Notes under the pieces: generated by a model
Databases searched by the model: none
What the model was told of the DNA's origin: nothing
What the model saw: the letters and a program-made list of their open reading frames with translations, nothing else
Shown: one piece after another, positions 9,562-18,586 of the stretch
Layout of the letters: each line of letters opens with the position of its first letter
Numbering within the stretch: the stretch's first letter is position 1
Assembly (NCBI RefSeq): GCF_019264345.1
Contig: NZ_JAHVAO010000001.1
Location: 2,170,001-2,234,000, forward strand
Length of the DNA: 64,000 nt
Direction of reading: 5' to 3'
Source of the DNA: Marinobacter arenosus
GTDB lineage: Bacteria; Pseudomonadota; Gammaproteobacteria; Pseudomonadales; Oleiphilaceae
Position numbers and translations under genes: made by a program

Positions 9562-10989
9562 TCAGGCCAGTCTCTGCAACTGTTTGATCAGTGCCGGTTC
9601 CCAGTCCTCTAGCGCCCGTCCCTGAACCTGCTGATACAGGTCCTGAAACTGTTGAGCGGCCAGCGTCTTAAGCCCGGCCTCACGGAGCAGTCGCGCGTTC
9701 GCCAGGCGCCAGTAGAATTGCTCGCGCGGTTCGCGAGCCTCGACCAGCCCTTCCTCCATCACTTGCATAGCGGCCGCCAAACCCTTTTTGGGAATCAGCT
9801 CCATCGCCGTTTCATAGGCCAAGTCCCAGGAGCTCGCCCCGCCACCGCCCGTGGCAACTCGCGAAGGTGCGGCCCACAGCCAGTCGGCGCCATCGTTCGA
9901 CAAAAAGGGCGTACCATCGTTAAAGGTCAGTTCAGGCAATTGTGGCAGGCGTTGGATGAAGCCTCTCAGATCCTCACGAATAGCGTCGGCGCAGGCGTCA
10001 TGCCCCAGCGCGGAAGCCACCATTGCGCTCAACCAATGACCGTCCAGCCAAAAGGGGCTCACCGACAGGCTCAGCTCGATACGTTTCCAGAGCTCATGGT
10101 CAGGCGCCTTTTCCAGACTCTCGCGATAGTCAGACACTCGATCAGGGCTAACGGCAGCGAGATCCGTGCGCTTACCATCCCGGGTGGGTGGCAGACTCGT
10201 GATGCTGGACCAAATGGCATAACGCCGCAGTCGATAACCCAGCGGGCTGGCCGGTTCCGTCTCCGTCAGCAAATCCGCGACCCTGAGCAGACTTTGTCGG
10301 GTCGCTCGCTCGTTACCCGGATCCAACGTGACGGAACCAAGACCCGCGCTGCTGGAAGACACCACGCTCTCTGTGGCTGCCGAGGTGGGCGTTGGCGACG
10401 GGACCGACCTCTCGGGTTCCGCACCGGCCTCATTCACGCGTGGTAGCCTCTCGAGCGCTCGTTTCAGATCCAGCAGCAAATTTCCAGGCAATTCAAGCGC
10501 TTCTGCCTGGGATAGAAGCTTATCCACCAGGTTCAGGCAAAAGCCACGACCGTCACCAACACTCCCGTCAAAAGCCAGACCCTCAATGCTGTTGCCGGCA
10601 CGCTGCAACATCTGGTTGAACATCAACGTTCGCGCGCGCTTTCCCCGGTCACCAGGATAGGGCCAGGCACTGGTCCACCAGCTATCCATCACCCGGTGCA
10701 GCAGGAAAAGGGACAAGGCAAACCGTTCACCATCGCCGCCTCGTTGCAGGCTCAGCATCAAGAACCCCAGAACTTTCAGGTCCTTGCTTCTGTCTGACAG
10801 GATCTTTAAGGCCTCGTTTTCCACCTTGGGCCAGTCGATATCGCTGTGGGCCAATGAGCCCATTTTCATGATCTCGTTTTCCAGGAACTCGAAGACGACA
10901 TCGTCCCCAAGGGCTTCCCCCACCCCCGATTCGCCATCCAGAGGTGCCAGGACCTGATCCACATAGGGGTGCTCTTCAATTACCTGCAC
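9562..10989 (-). CDS. tssA: T6SS protein TssA (VasJ), ImpA N-terminal domain
   Basis: About 475 residues from a GTG at 10989, chosen because an AAGAGGA Shine-Dalgarno lies 7 bases upstream; the open frame goes on for 60 further codons of low-complexity, non-conserved translation that overlaps tagO. The ImpA N-terminal domain is visible (VLAPLDGESGVGEALGDD, the WPKVENEALKILSDRSKDL segment, then a WW-containing WTSAWPYPGDRGKRARTL). A Pro/Ser/Thr linker around 220-245 leads to a C-terminal helical VasJ-type domain ending YQQVQGRALEDWEPALIKQL. TssA proteins prime baseplate and sheath assembly or cap the growing tail. Position between tagO and tssM equals vasJ of V. cholerae. Confidence 0.92.
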   Translation of the reverse strand: MQVIEEHPYVDQVLAPLDGESGVGEALGDDVVFEFLENEIMKMGSLAHSDIDWPKVENEALKILSDRSKDLKVLGFLMLSLQRGGDGERFALSLFLLHRVMDSWWTSAWPYPGDRGKRARTLMFNQMLQRAGNSIEGLAFDGSVGDGRGFCLNLVDKLLSQAEALELPGNLLLDLKRALERLPRVNEAGAEPERSVPSPTPTSAATESVVSSSSAGLGSVTLDPGNERATRQSLLRVADLLTETEPASPLGYRLRRYAIWSSITSLPPTRDGKRTDLAAVSPDRVSDYRESLEKAPDHELWKRIELSLSVSPFWLDGHWLSAMVASALGHDACADAIREDLRGFIQRLPQLPELTFNDGTPFLSNDGADWLWAAPSRVATGGGGASSWDLAYETAMELIPKKGLAAAMQVMEEGLVEAREPREQFYWRLANARLLREAGLKTLAAQQFQDLYQQVQGRALEDWEPALIKQLQRLA

Positions 10990-11008
10990 AATCGTATCCT
11001 CTTTGCAG

Positions 11009-11629
11009 TTACCAGCCACAAGCGGCGCGTAACGGACGAATGGCGGCGTGAAAGCCGGAAAGGTCAAACACCAGGCCATCCAGATCCCCGCCACTGGCCT
11101 GCAGGCTGATGTCGGACGCCGATTCAATTGCACTAACCGTCCGGATAGCGGGTAAACCCCGCCCCCCACTGATCAGGAATCCGTTGTCCCGGACTCGCCA
11201 ATCCGACCGTGCACCTCCGATTCCAATCTCAACGCGCTCCAGTTTGACGGCTTCCGGCAACATCAGAGCCAATTCGGTAATGTTGTTGTGGCACTGGAGC
11301 ACCAACAAGGGACGCGGTGGTCTGACCCCGAGAGCCGGTATGGTCACGAGGTGCCCTGCAACCTGGCCGGTGTTGCGATAGACGACCGACAGGCTGTCGA
11401 CCGCCTGGGCGTATGCCTGGCGCCAGCGCTCAGGACGGTGTACATCCGGAGCTGGCGAGGCCTCGGCATTCTCAATTTGGGTACCGAAAACATCATCGAA
11501 GCAGGCAAGGCGTTTGAGCCGCTGAGGTTCGCTCGCGCAGGCTTGAGCCGCGTCCAGGCGGTTTGCCATGACGGCGGGCGACGCAAGCGCAACGATCAGC
11601 ATCAACAGCAAGCTTCGTGACGCTGTCAT
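11009..11629 (-). CDS. tagO: T6SS-associated protein TagO/VasI
   Basis: About 206 residues from the ATG at 11629 (MTASRSLLLML). That ATG shares an ATGA overlap with the stop of the sigma-54 activator gene, which decides the start. An N-terminal signal peptide (LLLMLIVALASPAVMA) is followed by the VasI-type segment CASEPQRLKRLACFDDVFG and a beta-rich C-terminal region. The family (VasI, TIGR03360 type) is a minor component of V. cholerae-like T6SS clusters; its precise role is unclear, probably periplasmic. Synteny with vasH-vasI-vasJ supports the call. Confidence 0.85.
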   Translation of the reverse strand: MTASRSLLLMLIVALASPAVMANRLDAAQACASEPQRLKRLACFDDVFGTQIENAEASPAPDVHRPERWRQAYAQAVDSLSVVYRNTGQVAGHLVTIPALGVRPPRPLLVLQCHNNITELALMLPEAVKLERVEIGIGGARSDWRVRDNGFLISGGRGLPAIRTVSAIESASDISLQASGGDLDGLVFDLSGFHAAIRPLRAACGW

Positions 11630-13203
11630 AGCTCGTTCACCCGGTATTTCAAACACTTGTGAGCCAGCGTGCGTTTGGGTAGGCCCAGACTCTCTGCCGC
11701 CTGGGCCCGATTGCCACCGTACTGCTGAAGGCGCTCCCGAATGACCGCAGCCTCGAACGCCTGCGATGCCGACTTAAGATCCCGGATATCCTTGCTTCCC
11801 GGCACACCAGGCATTGGCTTCGGCTCCACCACGGCTGTAGGTCCGAGCAGATCCGGCTCGCCAAACGGATCCTCCAGGCGGAGTACCTCGGGCTGAATAT
11901 CGTCGCCTGCCGGCGTCTGCAGGCAGGCCAGCTCAATGATGTTCCTCAATTCCCGAACATTGCCCGGAAAGTCATAACCAGCGAGCCTGTGCAATGCATG
12001 ACTGCTAATCCCCAGGGGGCCGGTACCTTCTCTTTCTGTGTAGAGGTGAATGAAATGGCGACTGAGGGATTCAAGATCTTCCGGCCGTTCCCGTAATGAC
12101 GTCACCCGCAAGGGGAATTGGCCCAGTCGGTAGAACAGATCCCGACGAAAGTTACCGGCCTCGATTCGCTGCTGGAGAGGCTGATGCGTGGCGGCAACCA
12201 ACCGGAAATCGGAACGCCGTTCGTCCCGAGCGCCGAGCGGCCTGAATTGTCGGCTTTCCAGCACGCGGAGGAGTTTCGACTGCAACGCCATTGGCATATC
12301 GCCAATTTCATCCAGGAACAACGTCCCCCCGTCAGCCTGGGCCAGGAGACCGTCCTTGGACTGGTAGGCGCCGGAAAACGCGCCCTTGGTGTGTCCGAAC
12401 AACTCGCTTTCCAGCAGGGTATCCGGGATTGCGGCGCAATTGACGACAACCAGGGGGCCATCAGCGCGATCCGAGAGTTCGTGGATCCCCCGGGCGACGA
12501 CGTCTTTGCCACAACCGGTTTCTCCCTGAACCAGCACCGAGAGCATGCTGCCGGCCGCGCGAACGACTTGGGTTCGCAACTGGGTCATGGCGACAGAATT
12601 GCCGACGAGGGTCCGGGATAACCGTTCACAATGCCGGCGAACGGTTTCCGTATCGTGCAGGTTATCCAGAGAGCGCTTGAGCAAACGCCGTTGCCAGATT
12701 TGGTCGCGGCTCTGCAACTGACTCACCCATTGATGAGCCAGCAGTTGTCTGAGGCCACCGAACAATGGCTGTGCCGTAATACCCTCCCAATCCGACTCAT
12801 CCCGGCACAGAACCAGCATGCCGAGCATGCGCCCATCAGCGCCGGTCAGGGGTTCAATCCAGAACGAGCGGGGACGTTCGCTGGCCTCAAAGAGTGCCTG
12901 AAAGCCGGAATGATCGAGCCGATAGCTTGCCGCCCGAGAGAGCTCCCGAGCCCGCCCGGTTTGCAGGATATGACTGAAGGGGTGGCTAAAGTCATTGCAG
13001 TCGAATTCGGCCTGCTCCGGCAGCTCATCACAGTGTAAGGTCCGGCCACTGAGATCCAGCTCCAGTGCCCAGCAACGGGTCAGGCCAAAGGTCTTTCTAA
13101 GCTGCGCCGTCGCGGTTTTCAGCAACGCCGGCAATGTTTCCTGCTGAATTAGCTCAACCGCCAGATCGATGCCGGTGTGCAGTTCCGTCTGCATCCGTCC
13201 CAT
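11626..13203 (-). CDS. vasH: Sigma-54-dependent T6SS activator VasH
   Basis: About 525 residues. An N-terminal GAF-like sensory region (about 1-180) precedes an AAA+ sigma-54 interaction domain with Walker A GETGCGKD near 227-234, the sigma-54-contacting loop near 274-279, and GGTLFLDEIGDMP as Walker B. A Fis-type helix-turn-helix lies at the C terminus (RAQAAESLGLPKRTLAHKC). The contact loop reads GAFSGA instead of the usual GAFTGA. The ATG at 13203 has an AGGGA Shine-Dalgarno. Known VasH proteins activate hcp operons and T6SS genes with RpoN. Here the gene sits inside the T6SS operon between tssH and tagO and overlaps the latter by 4 bp. Confidence 0.93.
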   Translation of the reverse strand: MGRMQTELHTGIDLAVELIQQETLPALLKTATAQLRKTFGLTRCWALELDLSGRTLHCDELPEQAEFDCNDFSHPFSHILQTGRARELSRAASYRLDHSGFQALFEASERPRSFWIEPLTGADGRMLGMLVLCRDESDWEGITAQPLFGGLRQLLAHQWVSQLQSRDQIWQRRLLKRSLDNLHDTETVRRHCERLSRTLVGNSVAMTQLRTQVVRAAGSMLSVLVQGETGCGKDVVARGIHELSDRADGPLVVVNCAAIPDTLLESELFGHTKGAFSGAYQSKDGLLAQADGGTLFLDEIGDMPMALQSKLLRVLESRQFRPLGARDERRSDFRLVAATHQPLQQRIEAGNFRRDLFYRLGQFPLRVTSLRERPEDLESLSRHFIHLYTEREGTGPLGISSHALHRLAGYDFPGNVRELRNIIELACLQTPAGDDIQPEVLRLEDPFGEPDLLGPTAVVEPKPMPGVPGSKDIRDLKSASQAFEAAVIRERLQQYGGNRAQAAESLGLPKRTLAHKCLKYRVNEL

Positions 13204-13243
13204 AATTCGTCCCTAAACGTTCCGGTTTTCTTATCCGTTTTCC

Positions 13244-15877
13244 TTAAACAACAGTTCCCGAAAATCCCTGGTCGGAAACACCCAACGTCACTTTCACAAC
13301 CGGTTCCCTGAGTGCCAGCTTCTCCAGCAGCGCCAGTGAAACCGGCGGTAACAGCTCACCTTCCATGATCGACTCCAGCATTCGTGCGCCGTTCTCACTT
13401 CGAATCGCGCGACTGCGGATAGCTTCCACAAGCCCTTCTTCCAGCACCACCTCGGTCTGATACCGCTCACCGATCTGAATCGCCAGACGATCCAGTTTGT
13501 CGGCGACGATTCGATTCAGTGTGTCTTGATCCAGCGGCATGTACGGCAGAACTTCCATTCTTGCCAGTAACGCCGGCTTAAAGAAGTTTGCCAATTCCGG
13601 ATACAGCGCTTCCTCAAGTCTCTCCGGAGTCCCCGCATGACTGACAATTGTTTGATACCCAAGGTTGGAGGTCAGGAAGAACACCACGTTCCTGCAATCG
13701 ATCAATCGGCCTTCGCCATCGGCCAGCTCTCCCTTATCAAACGCCTGATAGAACAGGTTGAGCACCTCGGGGTGTGCTTTCTCCACCTCGTCCAGCAGCA
13801 CGACGGAATAAGGTTTCTGGCGAATGGCCTCGGTCAGGATGCCCCCTTCTCCGTAACCAACATAACCGGGCGGTGAGCCAATCAGACGGGAAACCGTGTG
13901 CTTTTCCTGGTATTCGGACATGTTGATGGTGGTGAGAAATTGACGACCGCCGTACAGCAACTCCGAAAGCTGGACCACGGTTTCGGTTTTACCAACGCCA
14001 CTGGGACCTACCAGCAAAAATGCGCCCATCGGTCGGCCCGGCCGACGGAGATCAGCACGGGCAGTAAGCAGGTGCTGATGCAGGCGTTCGATCGCCTGAT
14101 CCTGACCTTTGATCTGAGCCTTCAAGTAGTCCGGCAGATGGGTGATGGTCTGCAGTTCATCGACGGTCATTCGGTTCACGGGAATGCCTGTCCAGTCGGC
14201 AATCACTGCCGCCACCTGCCGGGCATCAACCCGGGCATGTACCAGTGGGTCGTCGGCCTGCATCACCGCAAGTTCCTGCTCGACAGCGGCGGCTTCGTCG
14301 CAAAGGGCTGGATGCTCTTGACGCTCCGTCTCATTGATACGGTTAGCGGAGAACTCGTCAGTGCCCGCCTCCGTGAGCAGCTCCTCGCGGATTTGCACCA
14401 GGCGGGCGACCAGCTCTCGCTGGGTATTCCAGCGTTGTTCGACGTCCGCCGCTTCCGCATTCAACCTGACTAACTGGTCCTTGAGTTCAGCGTCCCGGCC
14501 AGCATCCACAGCCTGGCCGAGCGTAAGCTCACGCGTCATGAGCTCCTGCTCCATAGCGAGTTGGTGAAGCTCACTGCGCAGATGGCTCAGGCGGCGAGGG
14601 GGCGTACTCAGATTCAGGCTGACCCTGGCACAGGCGGTGTCCAGGACATCGATCGCTTTATCGGGCAATTGCCGTCCGACCAGATAACGGGCGGACATCT
14701 CAGCGGCCGCTCTTAATGCGCTGTCGGCAATCAGAACGCCATGCGCTTTTTCGTACACGGTTCGCAGTCCACGAAGGATGTGGAGCGCTTGAGCAGGACT
14801 GGGTTCGTCCAGGGTCACCGGCTGAAAACGGCGACTCAATGCCGGATCCTTTTCAAAGTATTTCTTGTACTCGCGCCACGTTGTCGCAGCAATCGTCCTT
14901 AATTCACCGCGGGCCAGAGCTGGCTTGAGCAAGTTGGCCGCATCCGCGCCACCCTCGCTGTTGCCCGCGCCGATCAGGGTATGAGCCTCATCAATGAACA
15001 GCATTATTGGCGTGGTGGAGGCTTTCACTGCATCGATCACCCCTTTGAGACGCTTCTCGAATTCGCCTTTGACCGACGCACCCGCCTGTAACGCCCCCAA
15101 ATCGAGGGTCCAGAGTTCGACGTTTTCCAGTCGTTCCGGTACGTCACCGCGTACGATGCGCAATGCCAACCCCTCCACGACTGCGCTCTTTCCAACCCCT
15201 GCGTCTCCAACCACAATGGGATTGTTTTTACGCCGTCGACACAGGATATCGATCATCTGGTCGATTTCAGCGTCCCTGCAAACGACCGGATCCAGCTTTT
15301 CCTCACGGGCCAATCGGGTGAAATCGGTCGCGTAACGGGTAAGCGGATCCATATCTGCAACCGGAGCAGATTGATCAACCTCACCCCCACCGAACACCGG
15401 CTGTTCCGTTGATCCCTGGGTCAGAGCATCGAACTTACGGCGCAGGTCCTCGCGATTGATGTCCCTCACCGCCCGAGCAACCGTCGGCATCAGGTAGCGA
15501 TCGGCGTTCAACAACAGCGCCAGAAAAATTACCCCGGAGCGCAGCTCTGTGTGACCGAGTTCCGCGGAAGCCAGCAGCCAGGCGTCTTGCAGTAGCTCAA
15601 TCAGCAACGGCGAAAACGTGGGATAGGGCTCCGCGGTCTGACGCTCACCGTTCAAGCTATCGCCAATGAGTGCCTGAAGCTCCTGATGGTTGATGCCACT
15701 GCGTTCAAGAATCTGACGAACGTCGGAAAAGGGAGATTCCAGAAGTTTGAACAGGAGGTGTGCAGGGGTAATTTCAGCGCCCTGGCGGCTGATACAGAGT
15801 GCTGCCGAGGATTCCATTCCCAGACGGCAAATTTCATTCAGGCGCTCGATTAGCGCCGGCAGTTCTACCCGAATCAC
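13244..15877 (-). CDS. tssH: T6SS sheath-recycling ATPase TssH/ClpV
   Basis: About 877 residues from a GTG at 15877 (read as MIRVELPALIERLN), supported by an AAGGA site upstream; the open frame continues 47 codons into tssL and is not conserved-looking there. It has a Clp N-terminal domain, a first AAA+ module with Walker A GDAGVGKS near 223-230 and LFIDEAHTLIGAG, a middle coiled region, and a second AAA+ module with GPSGVGKT near 623-630 and VVLLDEVEKAHPEVL. ClpV proteins disassemble contracted TssB/TssC sheaths for reuse by pulling on TssC. It lies 10 bp downstream of tssL and upstream of vasH, as in V. cholerae. Confidence 0.96.
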   Translation of the reverse strand: MIRVELPALIERLNEICRLGMESSAALCISRQGAEITPAHLLFKLLESPFSDVRQILERSGINHQELQALIGDSLNGERQTAEPYPTFSPLLIELLQDAWLLASAELGHTELRSGVIFLALLLNADRYLMPTVARAVRDINREDLRRKFDALTQGSTEQPVFGGGEVDQSAPVADMDPLTRYATDFTRLAREEKLDPVVCRDAEIDQMIDILCRRRKNNPIVVGDAGVGKSAVVEGLALRIVRGDVPERLENVELWTLDLGALQAGASVKGEFEKRLKGVIDAVKASTTPIMLFIDEAHTLIGAGNSEGGADAANLLKPALARGELRTIAATTWREYKKYFEKDPALSRRFQPVTLDEPSPAQALHILRGLRTVYEKAHGVLIADSALRAAAEMSARYLVGRQLPDKAIDVLDTACARVSLNLSTPPRRLSHLRSELHQLAMEQELMTRELTLGQAVDAGRDAELKDQLVRLNAEAADVEQRWNTQRELVARLVQIREELLTEAGTDEFSANRINETERQEHPALCDEAAAVEQELAVMQADDPLVHARVDARQVAAVIADWTGIPVNRMTVDELQTITHLPDYLKAQIKGQDQAIERLHQHLLTARADLRRPGRPMGAFLLVGPSGVGKTETVVQLSELLYGGRQFLTTINMSEYQEKHTVSRLIGSPPGYVGYGEGGILTEAIRQKPYSVVLLDEVEKAHPEVLNLFYQAFDKGELADGEGRLIDCRNVVFFLTSNLGYQTIVSHAGTPERLEEALYPELANFFKPALLARMEVLPYMPLDQDTLNRIVADKLDRLAIQIGERYQTEVVLEEGLVEAIRSRAIRSENGARMLESIMEGELLPPVSLALLEKLALREPVVKVTLGVSDQGFSGTVV

Positions 15878-15887
15878 AGTGATGTCC

Positions 15888-16715
15888 TTATTTCGGTAGT
15901 TGTTCCAGAACGCTGAGCACATCCTTGATGCGATCATCCAGCGCCATGCTATAGAGGGTGTAAACGCCCACCATTGCCGCAACAAAGAACCCGGCAATGC
16001 CCCACAGAGGCAGGCCACTTCGCAGTCGGTTACGGGCTGGTGTGACGTTGCTCAGGGCATCCGACAAGGGGCCTGGCTCGTCGCTTTTTCGCTGATTCTT
16101 GAGCTGTTCGTACAACCCCTGAACGATCGCTTCATACTCATCGCGACCGTTTTCCATTACCTTGTAACGGCCTTCAAAACCAAGTGACAGGCACAGGTGA
16201 ATGAAAGCCAGCATATCCCGATAGCGGGCGGGTTCCCGCTCCATGCGGCCCAGAATGGCGAACACCTTTTCCCCACCCCAGGTTTCGTTGTGGAACCGGG
16301 ACAACAGAGAGTGTTGAGACCATACGCTGTGCGCTCCCCAATCAGTGCCAAGCACCGCTTCGTCGATAAAGGCACACAGTACATAGCGATAGGCCACCAC
16401 CGTTGGTCGCTCATAGCCCTGTTCAATGAGTTCCCGATCCACTGCCGTTACTTCGTCGACGACTTGCCGGTACAGGCCCTCCACGTCACCAAACTCAGTC
16501 AGCCGGCGCACACGGATTACCAGACCAAGCAGTGGCGTAGCCGCATCTATGAGCCGGTTATCCTCGAGTCCTCGAAGCTGAAACTGTTCGTTGGCGAAGC
16601 CACTGGCGGAGGACGCGGAGCGTTCGGAGACATCGGCAAACATCAAATCGCTGAATGCACTGCTGCCAGTGTCCATACCACCATTGGGTAAATCCATTAC
16701 CTGCGCATCTGCCAT
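15888..16715 (-). CDS. tssL: T6SS inner-membrane protein TssL (DotU/VasF)
   Basis: 275 residues. A cytoplasmic helical DotU domain (LLGLVIRVRRLTEFGDVEGL, then YVLCAFIDEAVLGTDWGAHS and HNETWGGEKVFAILGRM) is followed by a single C-terminal membrane helix (LWGIAGFFVAAMVGVYTLYS) with a short periplasmic tail. There is no OmpA-like peptidoglycan-binding extension, so this is the short form and anchoring must be provided by TssM/TssJ or an accessory protein. It begins 3 bp after the tssK stop. Confidence 0.96.
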   Translation of the reverse strand: MADAQVMDLPNGGMDTGSSAFSDLMFADVSERSASSASGFANEQFQLRGLEDNRLIDAATPLLGLVIRVRRLTEFGDVEGLYRQVVDEVTAVDRELIEQGYERPTVVAYRYVLCAFIDEAVLGTDWGAHSVWSQHSLLSRFHNETWGGEKVFAILGRMEREPARYRDMLAFIHLCLSLGFEGRYKVMENGRDEYEAIVQGLYEQLKNQRKSDEPGPLSDALSNVTPARNRLRSGLPLWGIAGFFVAAMVGVYTLYSMALDDRIKDVLSVLEQLPK

Positions 16716-16718
16716 GAA

Positions 16719-18053
16719 TTAGCTCCTTATTGCCCAAAATTGCATTTCCATGCCGGGGAAACTTCCGGCCACGTGGAAGGCGAAGCCACTTGCGTTGTCG
16801 AGCATTTGCCAAGCCTGGCTCTGGTCATCCAGTCGGAAGTAAACAAATCCGGCATGGTAAGGAAGCTGCCGCGGCGCTACCGGTAATGCCGTCAACGGAA
16901 TGCCCGGTAACTGCAGGCTGATGAGATCGCGGATCTTTTCCACCGAGGCCACCTTGCACTGCTGGGTGAACTGCTTGCGCAGGTCGTCCAGCGGCAAATC
17001 TGCTTTCACGGCCAGAATAAACTCGGCGTCACGCACCAGTTGACTGTCTTGCAACGGGGCAACCGTGAGACCGTATTGCCGTTCCTGCAATTGAATGGCC
17101 AGTGCCCGCGGCTCCAATACTGTACTCAGGGACTGACGAAGAACCTGCATCAGCGGGGTAAAGCAGACCTCTGGCAAGTCGTGGTCGTAGGCTGAATATT
17201 CTCGGGGCAATCGATTTTCGTCGGTGAAGGTAACCAGCTCACCGCACAGTTCCAGCATGGCTTCGTACAGTCGCTCCGGATGGAGCTGACGCAAGCGGGC
17301 CAGGTGCATGAACTTCGGGTGGGCGCGGTTAAGCATCTGAAGCAGCATAAAATCGGCCACATCGGCCACGCCGCCCTGGCTTGGCGCACCCACGCGTTCA
17401 GCGATGTTCTTTGCCCGCTCGCGCATCAAGCCCGCCATTTCGCCCACAAAGCGCTGAAGCCGGGGCGCAGCCCGTACACTCAACATCGTCGGTACAAAAT
17501 GGGAGTCGAGGACGAGGCTGCCATCTGGCCGCTTTTCCAGAATTCGCCCAACTGCCAGGGCGGCATAGGCGCTGCGATCCTCCCGCTCCAACATCAACCG
17601 CGGGGCGACCCGGGCGACGTCAATGGAGTGGGCATCTCCGTCAACCGAGTGCAGGTCTCGTATCTCCGCACTTGCAGCCCGGAACCGCCCTGTTGTTGAC
17701 GTATCCGGCCACTGCACCTCCGCCAGGGAATCGCTGCCGAGTGGAATCGCGAGGTAAACCACCTGATTGGCCACGGAAGCGTCGCCAATTTCCAGCGGTT
17801 CCGGCATGGCATCGTCCTGGGAAAGGTTGAACCGAGTGCCGTCGGGGAAAAAGCCCGCGGCCCGGACCAGACCGATGCTACCGAAACTCAGGTATTCATC
17901 ATTCAGCTCAAGATCGCTAAAGCCGTAAAGAAAGTCCGAGACGGCCAATGCGCGCTCATTGATCTGATGCTCCAGATAGCGCTGCTGTTGCTGGAAGTGC
18001 TGAGGCTTTATGAACAGGCCGTCACTCCAGACGACTCGATTGGTAACCGCCAT
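16719..18053 (-). CDS. tssK: T6SS baseplate protein TssK (VasE)
   Basis: About 444 residues from the ATG at 18053 (MAVTNRVVWSDGLFIKPQHF), whose A is shared with the TGA stop of tssJ; the frame is open 34 codons further upstream inside tssJ but that part is not TssK-like. The N-terminal WSDGLFIKPQHFQQQ motif is diagnostic for the family. TssK is the trimeric adaptor linking the baseplate wedge to TssL/TssM. Length and synteny are normal. Confidence 0.96.
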   Translation of the reverse strand: MAVTNRVVWSDGLFIKPQHFQQQQRYLEHQINERALAVSDFLYGFSDLELNDEYLSFGSIGLVRAAGFFPDGTRFNLSQDDAMPEPLEIGDASVANQVVYLAIPLGSDSLAEVQWPDTSTTGRFRAASAEIRDLHSVDGDAHSIDVARVAPRLMLEREDRSAYAALAVGRILEKRPDGSLVLDSHFVPTMLSVRAAPRLQRFVGEMAGLMRERAKNIAERVGAPSQGGVADVADFMLLQMLNRAHPKFMHLARLRQLHPERLYEAMLELCGELVTFTDENRLPREYSAYDHDLPEVCFTPLMQVLRQSLSTVLEPRALAIQLQERQYGLTVAPLQDSQLVRDAEFILAVKADLPLDDLRKQFTQQCKVASVEKIRDLISLQLPGIPLTALPVAPRQLPYHAGFVYFRLDDQSQAWQMLDNASGFAFHVAGSFPGMEMQFWAIRS

Positions 18054-18586
18054 CAGGACTCGTCCGAACGCTTCAGCTGTACTTCCCGCTCTCGCAGGTT
18101 GACGAGCAGATGGTACCGGCCACCAAGGGGGTCCACCTTCACCACTTTTTTCCATTGGGACAGGTTGGGGTAGGCGTAAAAGGCAATCACGCCAACAAAG
18201 CGGGTGTCTTCACTGATCTCGAAGGGCTCAACGAACTTGAACTGACCAGGCACAAGCGAATAATCACTGTGGTCCACGTAGTTCTGGCCCAACGATTCGT
18301 CGAGATTGTTCAGGAGCGAGTCAAAGTCACCGGCCATCAGCAACGAGCTATCCCGCATCTCAATAATCTGGAAGGCAATCGGGGTCGGCGCCAGCGATTC
18401 ATTCGGGTTAACGTCGGGTTCCGCTACCATGGTCAGGTCAACCCGGCTGGGCAGGTCTTCCGGGTACCCCACCGGTATGTCGGGATCCCAGAGAACTTTC
18501 GCGGTCTTGGTCACCGCGTTGTAAGGCGTGCTGCATCCTGCCAGCACAAGGGTTATCGCCAGCAAACTCCATTTGCAGATCTTCAC
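18053..18586 (-). CDS. tssJ: T6SS outer-membrane lipoprotein TssJ (VasD)
   Basis: 177 residues with a lipoprotein signal peptide, LLAITLVLAGC, giving a lipidated Cys near residue 18. The mature part has the TssJ pattern: PTPIAFQIIEMRDSSLLMAG, then QFKFVEPFEISEDTRFVGVI and a final basic strand. It anchors the trans-envelope complex to the outer membrane and contacts the periplasmic part of TssM. It overlaps tagH by 4 bp upstream and tssK by 1 bp downstream. Confidence 0.95.
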   Translation of the reverse strand: MKICKWSLLAITLVLAGCSTPYNAVTKTAKVLWDPDIPVGYPEDLPSRVDLTMVAEPDVNPNESLAPTPIAFQIIEMRDSSLLMAGDFDSLLNNLDESLGQNYVDHSDYSLVPGQFKFVEPFEISEDTRFVGVIAFYAYPNLSQWKKVVKVDPLGGRYHLLVNLREREVQLKRSDES

